A stretch of DNA of 64,000 bases from Marinobacter sp. HL-58 (GCF_001314605.1 NZ_LIHP01000016.1:521403-585402), one strand, 5' to 3'; positions 8,253-16,238 are shown, counted from the first letter of the stretch. Translations and numbers: made by a program. The notes: generated from the letters alone by a model not told the origin.

Positions 8253-9410
8253 TCAGTTAATCAGTTTCCATTCGCCATTCTGGACTTCCAGAATGCGAAA
8301 TGATTCTGCATCAAGGCCATTGTGATCCTCCGGCGACATATTGAATTCACCGGTTACACCCACATAGCCCTTGATGTTTTCGAGGGCTTCACGCACAGCT
8401 TCAGGGTCCGTGGAACCGGCCTCCTCAATAGCGCGCACCGCCAGCATCAGGCCGTCATAGGCGTAGGCACCAAAGGTAGATACCTTGGAGTCCCAGCGAG
8501 ACTCATACTCTGCCTTGTAGTTCTGAACGACTTCTTTCTGGGGGTCATCATCCGGCAGGGAATCCGGAACCAGCAGCGGGGAGGCCGGCAAACGCAAACC
8601 TTCGGCAGAGGAACCAGCCAACTCCAGGAAGCCATCAGAAGCCACGCCGTGGGACTGGTAGAATGGAAGCTTCGTGCCCAACTGGGCATAGTTGCGGGTC
8701 ACAATCGCAGGACCCTGGCCAAAACCGAAGTTGAGAACCGCCTCAACCCCTTTCGTGTTACGGATTTTAGTCAACTGTGCCGACATATCTGTATCAGATC
8801 CGCCGTAGGTTACGTCAGCGAGAACTTCCACGCCCATTTCCTCGGCGACTTCCAGGGTCTGTTTACGGCCAGAGCTGCCGAAGCCATCGGTGCCGGAGAT
8901 AAGACCGATCTTGGTGATACCGCGGTCCTTCATGTCGGTCAGGATACGTTCTGCCGCCATCCGATCAGACTGGGGCGTCTTGAACACCCATTTCTTCACC
9001 GGTGTGGTAATAACTACTGCACCAGCGAGGGAAATGAATGGTAATCGGGCCTGCTCGATCAGCGGCACGGCTGCCATGGTCGCACCCGTAGTGCTACCAC
9101 CAATGATAATATCCACTTCATCCGAGCGGATCAGGCGACTGGCAAAGTTTCGGGCCGAAGAAGAGTTGCCAACGTCATCATAGTGGATGAGCTCCAGCTC
9201 TCGCCCCAGTACACCGCCTTCTTCATTGATTTTATCGACGTACATCTCGAGCGTCTTAAGCTCGGGATCGCCAAGGAAGGATGCCGGACCTGTTACAGAC
9301 AGGAACGACCCGATCTTGATTGGTTCAGCTGCCTGGGCACTCATCATCATAAGGCCGGCTGCAGCTACCGCTGCGCACTTTCCTGCGCGACGTATCATTG
9401 TTTTAAGCAT
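8253..9410 (-). CDS. livK: LivK-type periplasmic substrate-binding protein
   Basis: This 385-residue precursor has a Sec signal peptide (MLKTMIRRAGKCAAVAAAGL, cleavage after about AQA at 27) followed by the type-I binding fold seen in LivJ/LivK relatives (EPIKIGSFLSVTGPASFLGDP). It captures substrate in the periplasm for the permeases and ATPases downstream. I chose the ATG at 9410 because the signal peptide begins there and GGGAG lies 10 nt upstream. A longer open frame to 9476 lacks support. Its position next to paaX and the paa operon suggests phenylacetate or a related aromatic acid as ligand, which is not proven by sequence. Confidence 0.92.
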   Translation of the reverse strand: MLKTMIRRAGKCAAVAAAGLMMMSAQAAEPIKIGSFLSVTGPASFLGDPELKTLEMYVDKINEEGGVLGRELELIHYDDVGNSSSARNFASRLIRSDEVDIIIGGSTTGATMAAVPLIEQARLPFISLAGAVVITTPVKKWVFKTPQSDRMAAERILTDMKDRGITKIGLISGTDGFGSSGRKQTLEVAEEMGVEVLADVTYGGSDTDMSAQLTKIRNTKGVEAVLNFGFGQGPAIVTRNYAQLGTKLPFYQSHGVASDGFLELAGSSAEGLRLPASPLLVPDSLPDDDPQKEVVQNYKAEYESRWDSKVSTFGAYAYDGLMLAVRAIEEAGSTDPEAVREALENIKGYVGVTGEFNMSPEDHNGLDAESFRILEVQNGEWKLIN

Positions 9411-9512
9411 TGTTTTTGTTCTCCCGAATTGTGCAGGGGCTTGAGTATGTTTTTGTTGATTCGTCCGTGACCGCAAATTTCCCGTTCTTCGCTCCCGGTA
9501 AATTCGATACCA

Positions 9513-9541
9513 TTGACGAATATCAAACGAAGTTATTGTAT
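9513..9541 (+). promoter_or_regulatory. Candidate rightward promoter toward paaX
   Basis: TTGACG (9513-9518) is followed after 17 nt by TTGTAT (9536-9541) on the plus strand. The -10 box is weak. It overlaps the leftward livK promoter and the palindrome at 9531-9548, so both directions could be controlled by one bound protein. Confidence 0.35.
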
Positions 9542-9558
9542 CATAACTCTCGTGTCAA
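9530..9558 (-). promoter_or_regulatory. Candidate livK promoter
   Basis: On the minus strand a perfect -35 TTGACA (9553-9558) is followed after 17 nt by TAACTT (9530-9535), about 120 nt upstream of the livK start. The consensus -35 with a poor -10 is typical of a regulated promoter. Confidence 0.5.
9531..9548. promoter_or_regulatory. Palindrome overlapping the livK promoter (candidate operator)
   Basis: AGTTAT (9531-9536) and ATAACT (9543-9548) form a perfect 6-bp inverted repeat with a 6-nt centre inside the livK promoter. PaaX is encoded next door and is a plausible binder. The half-site does not obviously match the E. coli PaaX consensus, so the assignment is inference. Confidence 0.4.
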
Positions 9559-9643
9559 CTGATTTCAGTGAGTCTGATGACGGCTTTTCAAGTAAAGCTG
9601 ACACTGACGCAGCGCACCAGTGAGGCAAGCAAAAAGACAAACC

Positions 9644-9671
9644 TTTACCTGACACGTAAGACCCGGATAAT
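9644..9671 (+). promoter_or_regulatory. Candidate paaX promoter
   Basis: TTTACC (9644-9649) and GATAAT (9666-9671) are separated by 16 nt on the plus strand, 45 nt before the paaX start. The rest of the 305-nt region 9411-9715 holds only the other sites listed here. Confidence 0.45.
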
Positions 9672-9715
9672 ACGCGCAACATGTTTCATTGATTATTATT
9701 TGCGAACCTAGGGCC

Positions 9716-10678
9716 ATGACTGCAAAAAACCAGCTCGAGCTGCTTGTCGAAAACTTCCAGAAGAAACGGCCACTCCGCGCCGGCTCTCTTATCATTACCA
9801 TCTATGGCGATGCCATCGTTCCCCGCGGTGGAAATGTCTGGCTTGGGAGCCTGATGAAACTGGTAGAACCCATGGGCATCAGCCAGCGACTGGTGCGAAC
9901 CTCTGTGTATCGCCTGGTTCAGGAATCCTGGCTGCAAACCGAAAAAGTCGGGCGCTGCAGTTATTACAGCCTCACCGGCCCAGGGCTGCGTCGGTTCGAG
10001 CAGGCCTTTCAGCACGTTTACAATCTCGATACAGCAGAGTGGAACGGCAGCTGGTGCCTGGTCTACCTGAACCAGCTGACCCCGGAACTTCGCCAGAAAG
10101 TCAGGGAAGAATTGAAGTGGCTCAGCTTTGGCAGCATGGCTCCGGGGCTGATGGAGCACCCGAGGTTTACCCGCAGCGAACTGATCCCCATGCTGCAGGA
10201 ATGGGGCGCACTGGAAGACACCATCGTGATGCAGACCATGCCTATGGAGCAGAAGAGCCCAAGAGCCCTTCGCCTCCAGGTTCGCGAAAGCTGGAACCTG
10301 GATGAACTCGGGGGTCGCTACAGGCGTTTTCTGAAGCAGTTCCGCCCTTTGTGGCGGGAACTCCAGTCCGAAGACACCCTCAGCCCTGAGGAATGCCTGC
10401 TGCTGAGGGTGCTGCTGATCCACGAGTACCGCAAGATACTACTTCGTGACCCTCTGCTGCCCGATGAACTACTGCCGGGCGACTGGGAAGGACGTAGCGC
10501 CAAGCAGCTTTGCCGCAACCTGTACCGTCAAATCTATGTACGCGCTGAGCAGTGGCTGGACGAGACCCTAGAGAATGCTTCCGGCCCTCTGCCAGGGCCC
10601 AATGAGAAGTTCTATAAACGCTTCGGAGGCCTGCGGGACTCAGGGGTTCTCAACGAAACCCTGACTGAAATGGAATAG
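9716..10678 (+). CDS. paaX: PaaX, phenylacetic acid catabolon repressor
   Basis: The 320-residue PaaX-family regulator binds DNA in the absence of phenylacetyl-CoA and is released when the CoA ester accumulates. The N-terminal winged-helix region spans residues 20-90 (RAGSLIITIYGDAIVPRGG, then GISQRLVRTSVYRL as recognition helix and GRCSYYSLT as wing). The middle (WCLVYL) and C-terminal helical parts also match the family. I chose the ATG at 9716 since the conserved MTAKNQLELLVE start begins there. AGGG just upstream is closer than ideal. It is divergent from livK, which suggests it controls the transporter as well as the paa operon. Confidence 0.92.
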   Translation: MTAKNQLELLVENFQKKRPLRAGSLIITIYGDAIVPRGGNVWLGSLMKLVEPMGISQRLVRTSVYRLVQESWLQTEKVGRCSYYSLTGPGLRRFEQAFQHVYNLDTAEWNGSWCLVYLNQLTPELRQKVREELKWLSFGSMAPGLMEHPRFTRSELIPMLQEWGALEDTIVMQTMPMEQKSPRALRLQVRESWNLDELGGRYRRFLKQFRPLWRELQSEDTLSPEECLLLRVLLIHEYRKILLRDPLLPDELLPGDWEGRSAKQLCRNLYRQIYVRAEQWLDETLENASGPLPGPNEKFYKRFGGLRDSGVLNETLTEME

Positions 10679-10742
10679 AGGCATCCCGAAGCAGATTACC
10701 TCGGCCGCTATTGCCGGGAGGTTACGGACGCACCCTGCCCCC

Positions 10743-11897
10743 TTATTCCATTTTCCGCGCCAGATGCAGCATTACCACGCCAAGCGCCATCACAATCAGG
10801 GTCAGCCAGAGACCATTGGTGTAGTTACCTTCCACATCGGCCAGGTAGCCCACCACTGCGGGCGCCAGCATCTGAGCGATGCCATAACTGAATGTAAGCC
10901 GGCTCATAGGCCGGGACGGATTCTCGGGGAAAACCCGCCCCACCATAGCCAGCATCATACTGACAATACCGATAAAGCTGGCGCCATAAATCACGGCACT
11001 GAGTATCACGCTAGCCATTTCGGTGCTAATGATCAGCATCAGGATACTGACAGCGTTGAGGGTGTAAGCCAGATATAGTGCCAGCCATTGCCCCCATCTT
11101 CGTGAGAATACATCCCACAGCCAGCAGGCCGGTGTGGCAGCAAGGCCGACAATCAGCCAGATCAGCCAGCCGTGGCCGCTGAGCTGCGGCATGGCTTCCG
11201 CGATGGCCACCAGAAAGGTCGCTGTCACCACATAGCCCACACCCGCGCAAAAATAGGCCAGCTGTAACAGTCGAATAAAGCGGCTGCGCTCACTACCTGC
11301 GCCGTTACCCGCAGTTTGCGGCAGGGCGCAGGCCCGGTAGTCCGGCATCCAGCGCCAGGCTGGAACCAGCAGAACCAACGCCACCAGCCCGTAGACCACC
11401 CACTGCGCGTCCCAGGTGAAGGAATCCTTGATCAGCTCAGCCACCACCGCCGTCAGGACAATCCCGAGCCCTATACCAGAGAAGAAAACACCCAGTTCGG
11501 CTTTCTGATTGTTCTTGATCAACCAACTCATCAGCAGACCGGCCCCCAGCAACATGCCTGCTGAGGTGCTGAGCCCGGAAATGAACCGCAAAATGAACCA
11601 CAACCACACATTGGTGGTGTACCCCATAAGAATCGTTGAAATCACTGCCACAACAAGCCCGAGCTGGTACAGCTGCACCTTGAGCCCGAGATCACTGATC
11701 CGGGTGATAAGCAGCGCGCCGGTAAGATAGCCGGCGTAATTCACCGTTGCCAGCATGCCCACCACGGAGGCGCTCAGACCAAGCGCGCCGACCATCTCGG
11801 GAATCATCGGCGTGTAGGAAAACCTGGCAATACCCACCATGACCACAACCGCGATCACGCTGGCCAACAGCACTTTCATCGTTTCAACTGGTTTCAC
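10743..11897 (-). CDS. MFS transporter, YbfB/YjiJ-like
   Basis: This 384-residue inner-membrane carrier has about twelve hydrophobic segments and the start region VMVGIARFSYTPMIPEMV, typical of the YbfB/YjiJ branch of the major facilitator superfamily. The substrate is unknown. A GTG start at 11897 is preceded by AAGGAA at good spacing, so I prefer it to the in-frame TTG at 11915. It follows the thioesterase gene by 45 nt on the same strand, so the two may be co-transcribed. Its position beside paaX makes a role with aromatic acids or CoA-derived products possible but unproven. Confidence 0.8.
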   Translation of the reverse strand: MKPVETMKVLLASVIAVVVMVGIARFSYTPMIPEMVGALGLSASVVGMLATVNYAGYLTGALLITRISDLGLKVQLYQLGLVVAVISTILMGYTTNVWLWFILRFISGLSTSAGMLLGAGLLMSWLIKNNQKAELGVFFSGIGLGIVLTAVVAELIKDSFTWDAQWVVYGLVALVLLVPAWRWMPDYRACALPQTAGNGAGSERSRFIRLLQLAYFCAGVGYVVTATFLVAIAEAMPQLSGHGWLIWLIVGLAATPACWLWDVFSRRWGQWLALYLAYTLNAVSILMLIISTEMASVILSAVIYGASFIGIVSMMLAMVGRVFPENPSRPMSRLTFSYGIAQMLAPAVVGYLADVEGNYTNGLWLTLIVMALGVVMLHLARKME

Positions 11898-11942
11898 GGG
11901 GATTCCTTGCTTCAAAAACAGGGCTGGCCGTTCGTATTGTGG

Positions 11943-12731
11943 TTAATCAAATACCGTTACCGTTTGCCGACTCAGAGCTACCAGCTCTCCGCGGGCGGTC
12001 CAGATACCTGCCTGGGTGTGGCCGTACCCTGCACTTGCCTGGTCAATCGAAGCCTTGTAAAGCAGCCAGTCTCCTGGCTCAAGAACCGGCCGGGGATGCA
12101 CGATATCAAGCGCCCAACTCAGGGAACTGGTTTTCACCCGGGCTTTCACATAGGGCAAAACAGCAGGTGGCCACGCATCAACGAGGGCAATAATGTGGGC
12201 ATCTGAAAAGGTTTCCGGGGTCTTCCTGAACTGCATCCAGCCCCCAAGCTCCCGACCACCTTTCCCACTGAACGGCAGATTACCAAAAGCCCAGCGCATT
12301 TCGATCTGCTGGATAAATTCCGGCGTAACCCCCTTGATATAATCCAGCCCCTTGCATTGGTCCACCGGCTTCGCTTCCGGAGCCGGTAAGGCGTCCACCT
12401 GAACCTCTGAATCCCTGTCGCCACCAAAACTGGCCAGAACCACCAACCTGGGCTCACCACCCTGAACAATGCGACCCAGCACCTGGCTGACCGCCTTACC
12501 TTCCCGCAGAATTTCCGCCTCGATCCTTGCAGGCTCCTCCGGCGTTACCGGGCCGACAAACGAAACCTGCATGGACCGCATCGGTCGGCCGGGAGCAACC
12601 ATGTGTTCCATCCGGTCAAACACGAGCGCGGCAATCACACCGCCAAACGAGGCTCGCCCCTGGGCCCAGGAAGACGGGATGGCAACCTCTCCACCGCTTG
12701 CGGCCACTGCCAGTAACTGATCAAAATTCAT
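11943..12731 (-). CDS. TesB-like acyl-CoA thioesterase family protein
   Basis: This 262-residue protein has two hot-dog folds. The N-terminal half has the ASFGGVIAALVFDRM segment and VSFVGPV, and the C-terminal half has LDIVHPRP and WTARGELVALSRQ, as in TesB-related thioesterases that hydrolyse acyl-CoA in the cytoplasm. The substrate is unknown. It differs from PaaI, the small thioesterase usually tied to phenylacetate, but its place near paaX leaves room for a similar CoA-rescue role. It is divergent from the helicase gene and lies upstream of the MFS gene. Confidence 0.8.
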   Translation of the reverse strand: MNFDQLLAVAASGGEVAIPSSWAQGRASFGGVIAALVFDRMEHMVAPGRPMRSMQVSFVGPVTPEEPARIEAEILREGKAVSQVLGRIVQGGEPRLVVLASFGGDRDSEVQVDALPAPEAKPVDQCKGLDYIKGVTPEFIQQIEMRWAFGNLPFSGKGGRELGGWMQFRKTPETFSDAHIIALVDAWPPAVLPYVKARVKTSSLSWALDIVHPRPVLEPGDWLLYKASIDQASAGYGHTQAGIWTARGELVALSRQTVTVFD

Positions 12732-12864
12732 CGACTTGCCTCATTAGCATCCTATTCAAACAATCCGGAGATTGCCCAATATCCGCCTGCAACGCAACCG
12801 GCGGCGCCGGCAACTACCTACAGCGGCTATGGTATTTGCCGTGTTAAAGACACGGGAAACCAGT

Positions 12865-12897
12865 TATAATCCCCGCCACATCATGCATTGCAATGCA
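12865..12897 (+). promoter_or_regulatory. Helicase promoter -10 box and downstream palindrome
   Basis: A consensus -10 TATAAT lies at 12865-12870 with no good -35. A perfect 14-bp palindrome (TGCATTGCAATGCA, 12884-12897) lies where the transcript would begin, about 30 nt before the helicase start. It could be an operator or an early mRNA structure. Confidence 0.5.
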
Positions 12898-12928
12898 ATG
12901 CTCTACCCTTCGAATTCCGAGTAATTTA

Positions 12929-14440
12929 ATGTCTGAACTGTCTTTTGCCGAACTCGGCCTGGATCCCGCTGTTCTTGAAGCTGTGACCGCCGTCGGCTAC
13001 GAAACACCAACCCCTATCCAGGCCCAGACAATCCCGGCGTTGCTGGCCGGCAAACACCTGCTGGGTGTTGCCCAGACCGGTACCGGCAAGACGGCCGCAT
13101 TTGCGCTGCCGCTGCTGAGCCGCATCGACGCCTCCGTCATGGAGCCACAGATTCTGGTGCTGGCACCCACACGGGAGCTGGCCATTCAGGTGGCTGAGGC
13201 ATTCACCACCTATGCCAGCAAGTTCCGTAACTTCCATGTTCTTCCCATTTACGGCGGCCAGGATTTCTATCCCCAGATCAAGGGCCTGCGCCGTGGCGCC
13301 CAGGTTATCGTGGGCACCCCGGGCCGTATGCTGGACCACCTGCGCAAAGGCACTCTGAAGCTCGACAGCCTCAAGGCTCTTGTGCTGGACGAAGCCGATG
13401 AGATGCTGCGCATGGGCTTTATTGATGATGTGGAAGCGATCCTGGCAAAAACACCGGAAAGCTGCCAGCGCGCACTGTTCTCGGCAACCATGCCGCCGCA
13501 GATCAAGAAAGTTGCCCAGACCTATCTGCGCGACGCCACGGAAGTAAAAATCGAAAGCGAAACCCGCACGGTGGAGCGCATTTCCCAGTTCGTGCTGCCG
13601 GTATACGCCGAGCGCAAGCTGGATGCCCTGACCCGCATTCTTGAGGTTGAGCCGATTGATGCGGCCATCATTTTTGTGCGCACCAAGGCGGAAACCACCC
13701 TGCTGGCCGAGAAGCTCTCAGCCCGCGGCCACGCCGTTGCACCGCTGAATGGTGATCTTAACCAGCGCCAGCGCGAGCAGACAGTAGAGGATCTCAAGCG
13801 CGGCAAGAAAGACATGATCGTGGCGACCGACGTGGCGGCCCGTGGCCTGGACGTACCCCGTATTACCCACGTCATTAACTACGACGTGCCTTACGATACT
13901 GAAGCCTACATTCACAGGGTTGGCCGAACCGGCCGCGCCGGTCGTGAAGGCAAGGCCATTCTGCTGGTCACGCCACGGGAACGCAGCTGGCTGCGCACCC
14001 TGGAGCGGGCGACCAACTCGCCGATGCAGTCTTATGAGCTTCCGTCTCCAACCGACCTCAAGAAGATGCGTGAGGAACAGTTCGAGACCCAGCTGATGGG
14101 ATTTGCCGAGGATGGCAAGCTGGCCAAGGCCATGGCCCTGCTGGATGAGATTGCCGAGCGCAACAACATGGATACGGCGATGGTCGCCGGTGCCCTGGCA
14201 TGCTGGCTGGAAGCCTCTCAGCCGGGCTCGCTGCCTCTGGAGCAACCGGAAGCATTGCCGGTGGTTTCCGCCACCGCGCCGCCGCGTCGCGATCGCAAGG
14301 GTGGTCGTCCGGGCGGCAAGCCGGGATACAAGCCCGGCTTCAAGAAAGGCCCCAAGGGCCGTGGTGGCCCTGGCCCGAAAGGCAAGCCCCCGGGCAAGGG
14401 TGGCAAACCCGCCGGCAAGCGCCCGCCCCGTCAGGCGTGA
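12929..14440 (+). CDS. DEAD-box RNA helicase, CsdA/DeaD-like
   Basis: This 503-residue ATP-dependent RNA helicase has the Q-motif region with Gln31, Walker A AQTGTGKT (48-55), VLDEADEML, SAT, ARGLDV and HRVGRTGRAGR. The core closely follows E. coli CsdA (GTPGRMLDHLRKGTL, DEADEMLRMGFIDDVE), a cold-induced ribosome and mRNA helicase. The DbpA-type RNA-binding domain of CsdA is not recognisable. Instead the protein ends in a Gly/Lys/Pro-rich basic tail (about 455-503), likely to bind RNA non-specifically. The start at ATG 12929 (MSELSFAELGL) fits the family. A longer frame to 12893 would add an unconserved stretch. The exact subfamily is uncertain. Confidence 0.9.
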   Translation: MSELSFAELGLDPAVLEAVTAVGYETPTPIQAQTIPALLAGKHLLGVAQTGTGKTAAFALPLLSRIDASVMEPQILVLAPTRELAIQVAEAFTTYASKFRNFHVLPIYGGQDFYPQIKGLRRGAQVIVGTPGRMLDHLRKGTLKLDSLKALVLDEADEMLRMGFIDDVEAILAKTPESCQRALFSATMPPQIKKVAQTYLRDATEVKIESETRTVERISQFVLPVYAERKLDALTRILEVEPIDAAIIFVRTKAETTLLAEKLSARGHAVAPLNGDLNQRQREQTVEDLKRGKKDMIVATDVAARGLDVPRITHVINYDVPYDTEAYIHRVGRTGRAGREGKAILLVTPRERSWLRTLERATNSPMQSYELPSPTDLKKMREEQFETQLMGFAEDGKLAKAMALLDEIAERNNMDTAMVAGALACWLEASQPGSLPLEQPEALPVVSATAPPRRDRKGGRPGGKPGYKPGFKKGPKGRGGPGPKGKPPGKGGKPAGKRPPRQA

Positions 14441-14454
14441 GCTAGTCGCTCACG
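14436..14454. terminator. Short hairpin at convergent gene ends
   Basis: A perfect 7-bp stem (14436-14442 with 14448-14454) spans both stop codons of the converging helicase and folA genes. It lacks a clear T-tract, so it is at best a weak terminator. Confidence 0.35.
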
Positions 14455-14965
14455 ACTGATTCAGGCGCTGATAGACTACAAAGCTGTAGTCATACGGGTT
14501 GTTGTCGGACGCGGAGAAATCCTCCCGTCCGATTTCCTCCCACTCATCCCAGTTTACCTCCGGAAAATAGGCGTCGCCTTCCACATCAGCGTGTACCTGG
14601 GTGATGTAGATCCGGTCCACCATCGGCAGGGCTTCGGCATAAATCTGCCCGCCACCGATGATCATCACCTCATCTCCACCCTCGATTTCGGCCTGAGCTT
14701 CGGCTTTCACCAGCGCTTCTTCCAGTGACTTTGCAGCCACGGTCCCAGCAGGCGCTTCCCATTCCGGATTCCGGGAAATCACCACGTTCATCCGTCCGGG
14801 CAATGGCCGGCCAATGGAGTCCCAGGTTTTCCGCCCCATGATGATAGGCTTGCCCATGGTGGCCTGCTTGAAGTACTTCAGATCCCCTGGCAGATACCAC
14901 GGCAGCTTGTTGTTCCGGCCGATGACCCGGTTCTGGGACATGGCCACTATTAACGCTTTTCTCAT
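14450..14965 (-). CDS. folA: Dihydrofolate reductase
   Basis: FolA reduces dihydrofolate to tetrahydrofolate with NADPH, regenerating the cofactor consumed by ThyA. The 171-residue protein shows the N-terminal SQNRVIGRNNKLPWYLPGDLKYFK region, GRKTWDSIGRPLPGR, and the NADPH-binding VMIIGGGQIYAEALP. The active-site acidic residue lies in LPGDLK (aligned with Asp27 of E. coli). It is transcribed in the same direction as thyA, but the 433-nt spacer (14966-15398) holds two large hairpin elements, so it may have its own promoter. Confidence 0.96.
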   Translation of the reverse strand: MRKALIVAMSQNRVIGRNNKLPWYLPGDLKYFKQATMGKPIIMGRKTWDSIGRPLPGRMNVVISRNPEWEAPAGTVAAKSLEEALVKAEAQAEIEGGDEVMIIGGGQIYAEALPMVDRIYITQVHADVEGDAYFPEVNWDEWEEIGREDFSASDNNPYDYSFVVYQRLNQS

Positions 14966-15005
14966 CGGTAGACCTCTTATTCTGGAGTTGCCAGCTTTTT
15001 ATCTC

Positions 15006-15124
15006 GGGGGCTGCAAGAGGGCGGGATAACCTGTCCAAAAAACGCCTCGAGGCATCCATGCGCGGCTTGGGCTCCGCCATCCATGGCTCCGCACATTTTT
15101 GGACAGGTTATCCCGCCCTCTTGC
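15006..15124 (-). repeat. Twin hairpin element, copy 1
   Basis: A perfect 29-bp inverted repeat (15013-15041 with 15096-15124) encloses a 54-nt loop. Read on the minus strand, the loop begins with 31 bases identical to those of copy 2 and contains two small hairpins with CAT-GG-ATG tips (GCCAT/ATGGC at 15076-15087; GCAT/ATGC at 15052-15061). The tag TGCAGCCCCC on the minus strand (15006-15015) marks the 3' side, as in copy 2. The outer 24 bp of the stem are unrelated in sequence to those of copy 2. The element lies about 40 nt upstream of folA. Confidence 0.9.
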
Positions 15125-15247
15125 GATTCGGCCATGGATTCAGCCGGCCAAAAATATACTGCGAACAATGCACTTCTAAATTTTTCTCAGTGTAAACACC
15201 ACCGACCTGACCAGAGCCTCCCGGTAAGCGAACTCGACAGGTCGACC

Positions 15248-15366
15248 GCAGGGCAGTGGGAGGGGGCTGCCGAAAATGTGCGGAGCCATGGATGGCGGAG
15301 CCCAAGCGCACATGGATGTGCTCGTAGCGTTTTTCGGCAGCCCCCTCCCACTGCCCTGCAGCCCCC
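15248..15366 (+). repeat. Twin hairpin element, copy 2
   Basis: A perfect 29-bp stem (15248-15276 with 15331-15359) and a 54-nt loop are identical in architecture to copy 1 but on the opposite strand. Loop hairpins are GCCAT-GG-ATGGC (15285-15296) and GCACAT-GG-ATGTGC (15308-15321). The 3' tag TGCAGCCCCC is at 15357-15366. AAAA and TTTT close the stem next to the loop, as in copy 1. It lies between thyA and copy 1, 32 nt from the thyA stop. The rest of the region (15125-15247) shows nothing I recognise. Confidence 0.9.
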
Positions 15367-15398
15367 AAAGTTCCGGGCGAGCCCAGGCCAGAGGCTAC

Positions 15399-16238
15399 TT
15401 AAATGGCAATAGGCGCCTTAATGCCGGGATACGGGTCATACCCGTCAAACTCGAAGTCTTCCAGTTCGTATTCAAAGATTGATGAAGGCTTCCGCTTGAT
15501 GACCAGCTTTGGCAACGGCCGGGGCTCGCGCTTCAGCTGCTCGAATACGATATCGTCGGTCAGGTGGTTCTGGTAGAGGTGGCAGTCACCGAACGTATGG
15601 ACAAACTCACCAACGTCCAGATCGCACTGCTGGGCGATCATGTGGGTCAGCAGTGCATAGGAGGCAATGTTGAACGGCACACCCAGGAACAGGTCGGCGC
15701 TGCGCTGGTAGAGCTGGCAGGAAAGCTTGCCGTCGGCCACATAGAACTGGAACAGGCAGTGACAGGGAGCCAGCGCCATTCGCCCCTGGCGGACGTTATC
15801 CTGGGGGCCGATGGATTCGTCCGGGAGTTCCGCCGGGTTCCAGGCAGAGACAATCAGCCGTCGGGAGTTGGGCTTGTTACGGATCTGGTCGATCAGGTCG
15901 CTGATCTGGTCGACGGTGCTTCCATCCGGGCATTGCCAGCTGCGCCACTGTTTGCCGTAGATGGGACCGAGGTCACCGTTCTCCAGCGCCCATTCATTCC
16001 ATATGGACACCTTACGTTCCTTGAGCCAGTTGTTGTCAGTGGAGCCCTGGAGGAACCACAGCAACTCCTGGATGATGCTGCGCAGGTGGACCTTCTTGGT
16101 GGTGACCAGAGGAAACCCTTCCTGCAGGTCGAAGCGGATCTGGCGGCCGAAGACCGAACGGGTACCAACGCCGGTGCGGTCGCCGCGGTCCATGCCGTTG
16201 TCCACCACGTCTTTCATCAGGTCGAGATAGGCTTTCAT
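15399..16238 (-). CDS. thyA: Thymidylate synthase
   Basis: ThyA methylates dUMP to dTMP using methylene-tetrahydrofolate, giving dihydrofolate that FolA recycles. The 279-residue protein has the nucleophilic cysteine in [12 protein letters not shown], the following [26 protein letters not shown], and the folate-binding C-terminus ending GIKAPIAI. It overlaps lgt by 4 nt upstream, the usual lgt-thyA order of gammaproteobacteria, so the two are translationally coupled. It is slightly longer than E. coli ThyA (264), mainly in the N-terminal half. Confidence 0.97.
   Translation of the reverse strand: MKAYLDLMKDVVDNGMDRGDRTGVGTRSVFGRQIRFDLQEGFPLVTTKKVHLRSIIQELLWFLQGSTDNNWLKERKVSIWNEWALENGDLGPIYGKQWRSWQCPDGSTVDQISDLIDQIRNKPNSRRLIVSAWNPAELPDESIGPQDNVRQGRMALAPCHCLFQFYVADGKLSCQLYQRSADLFLGVPFNIASYALLTHMIAQQCDLDVGEFVHTFGDCHLYQNHLTDDIVFEQLKREPRPLPKLVIKRKPSSIFEYELEDFEFDGYDPYPGIKAPIAI

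Noticed and set aside
10679..10742. Terminator between paaX and the MFS gene
   Set aside because: ACCTC and GAGGT can pair around an imperfect GC core, but the stem is broken and no T-tract follows on either strand.
15006..15366. CRISPR array or integron attC sites
   Set aside because: There are only two units, inverted rather than direct, with no spacers, no cas genes and no integrase. The attC core-site pattern is not visible.
15276..15482. Small open frames running through the twin hairpin elements (peptides with CGAMDGGAQ)
   Set aside because: The repeated peptide comes from the shared loop DNA and the frames differ outside it. The conservation is better explained by DNA or RNA structure than by protein.
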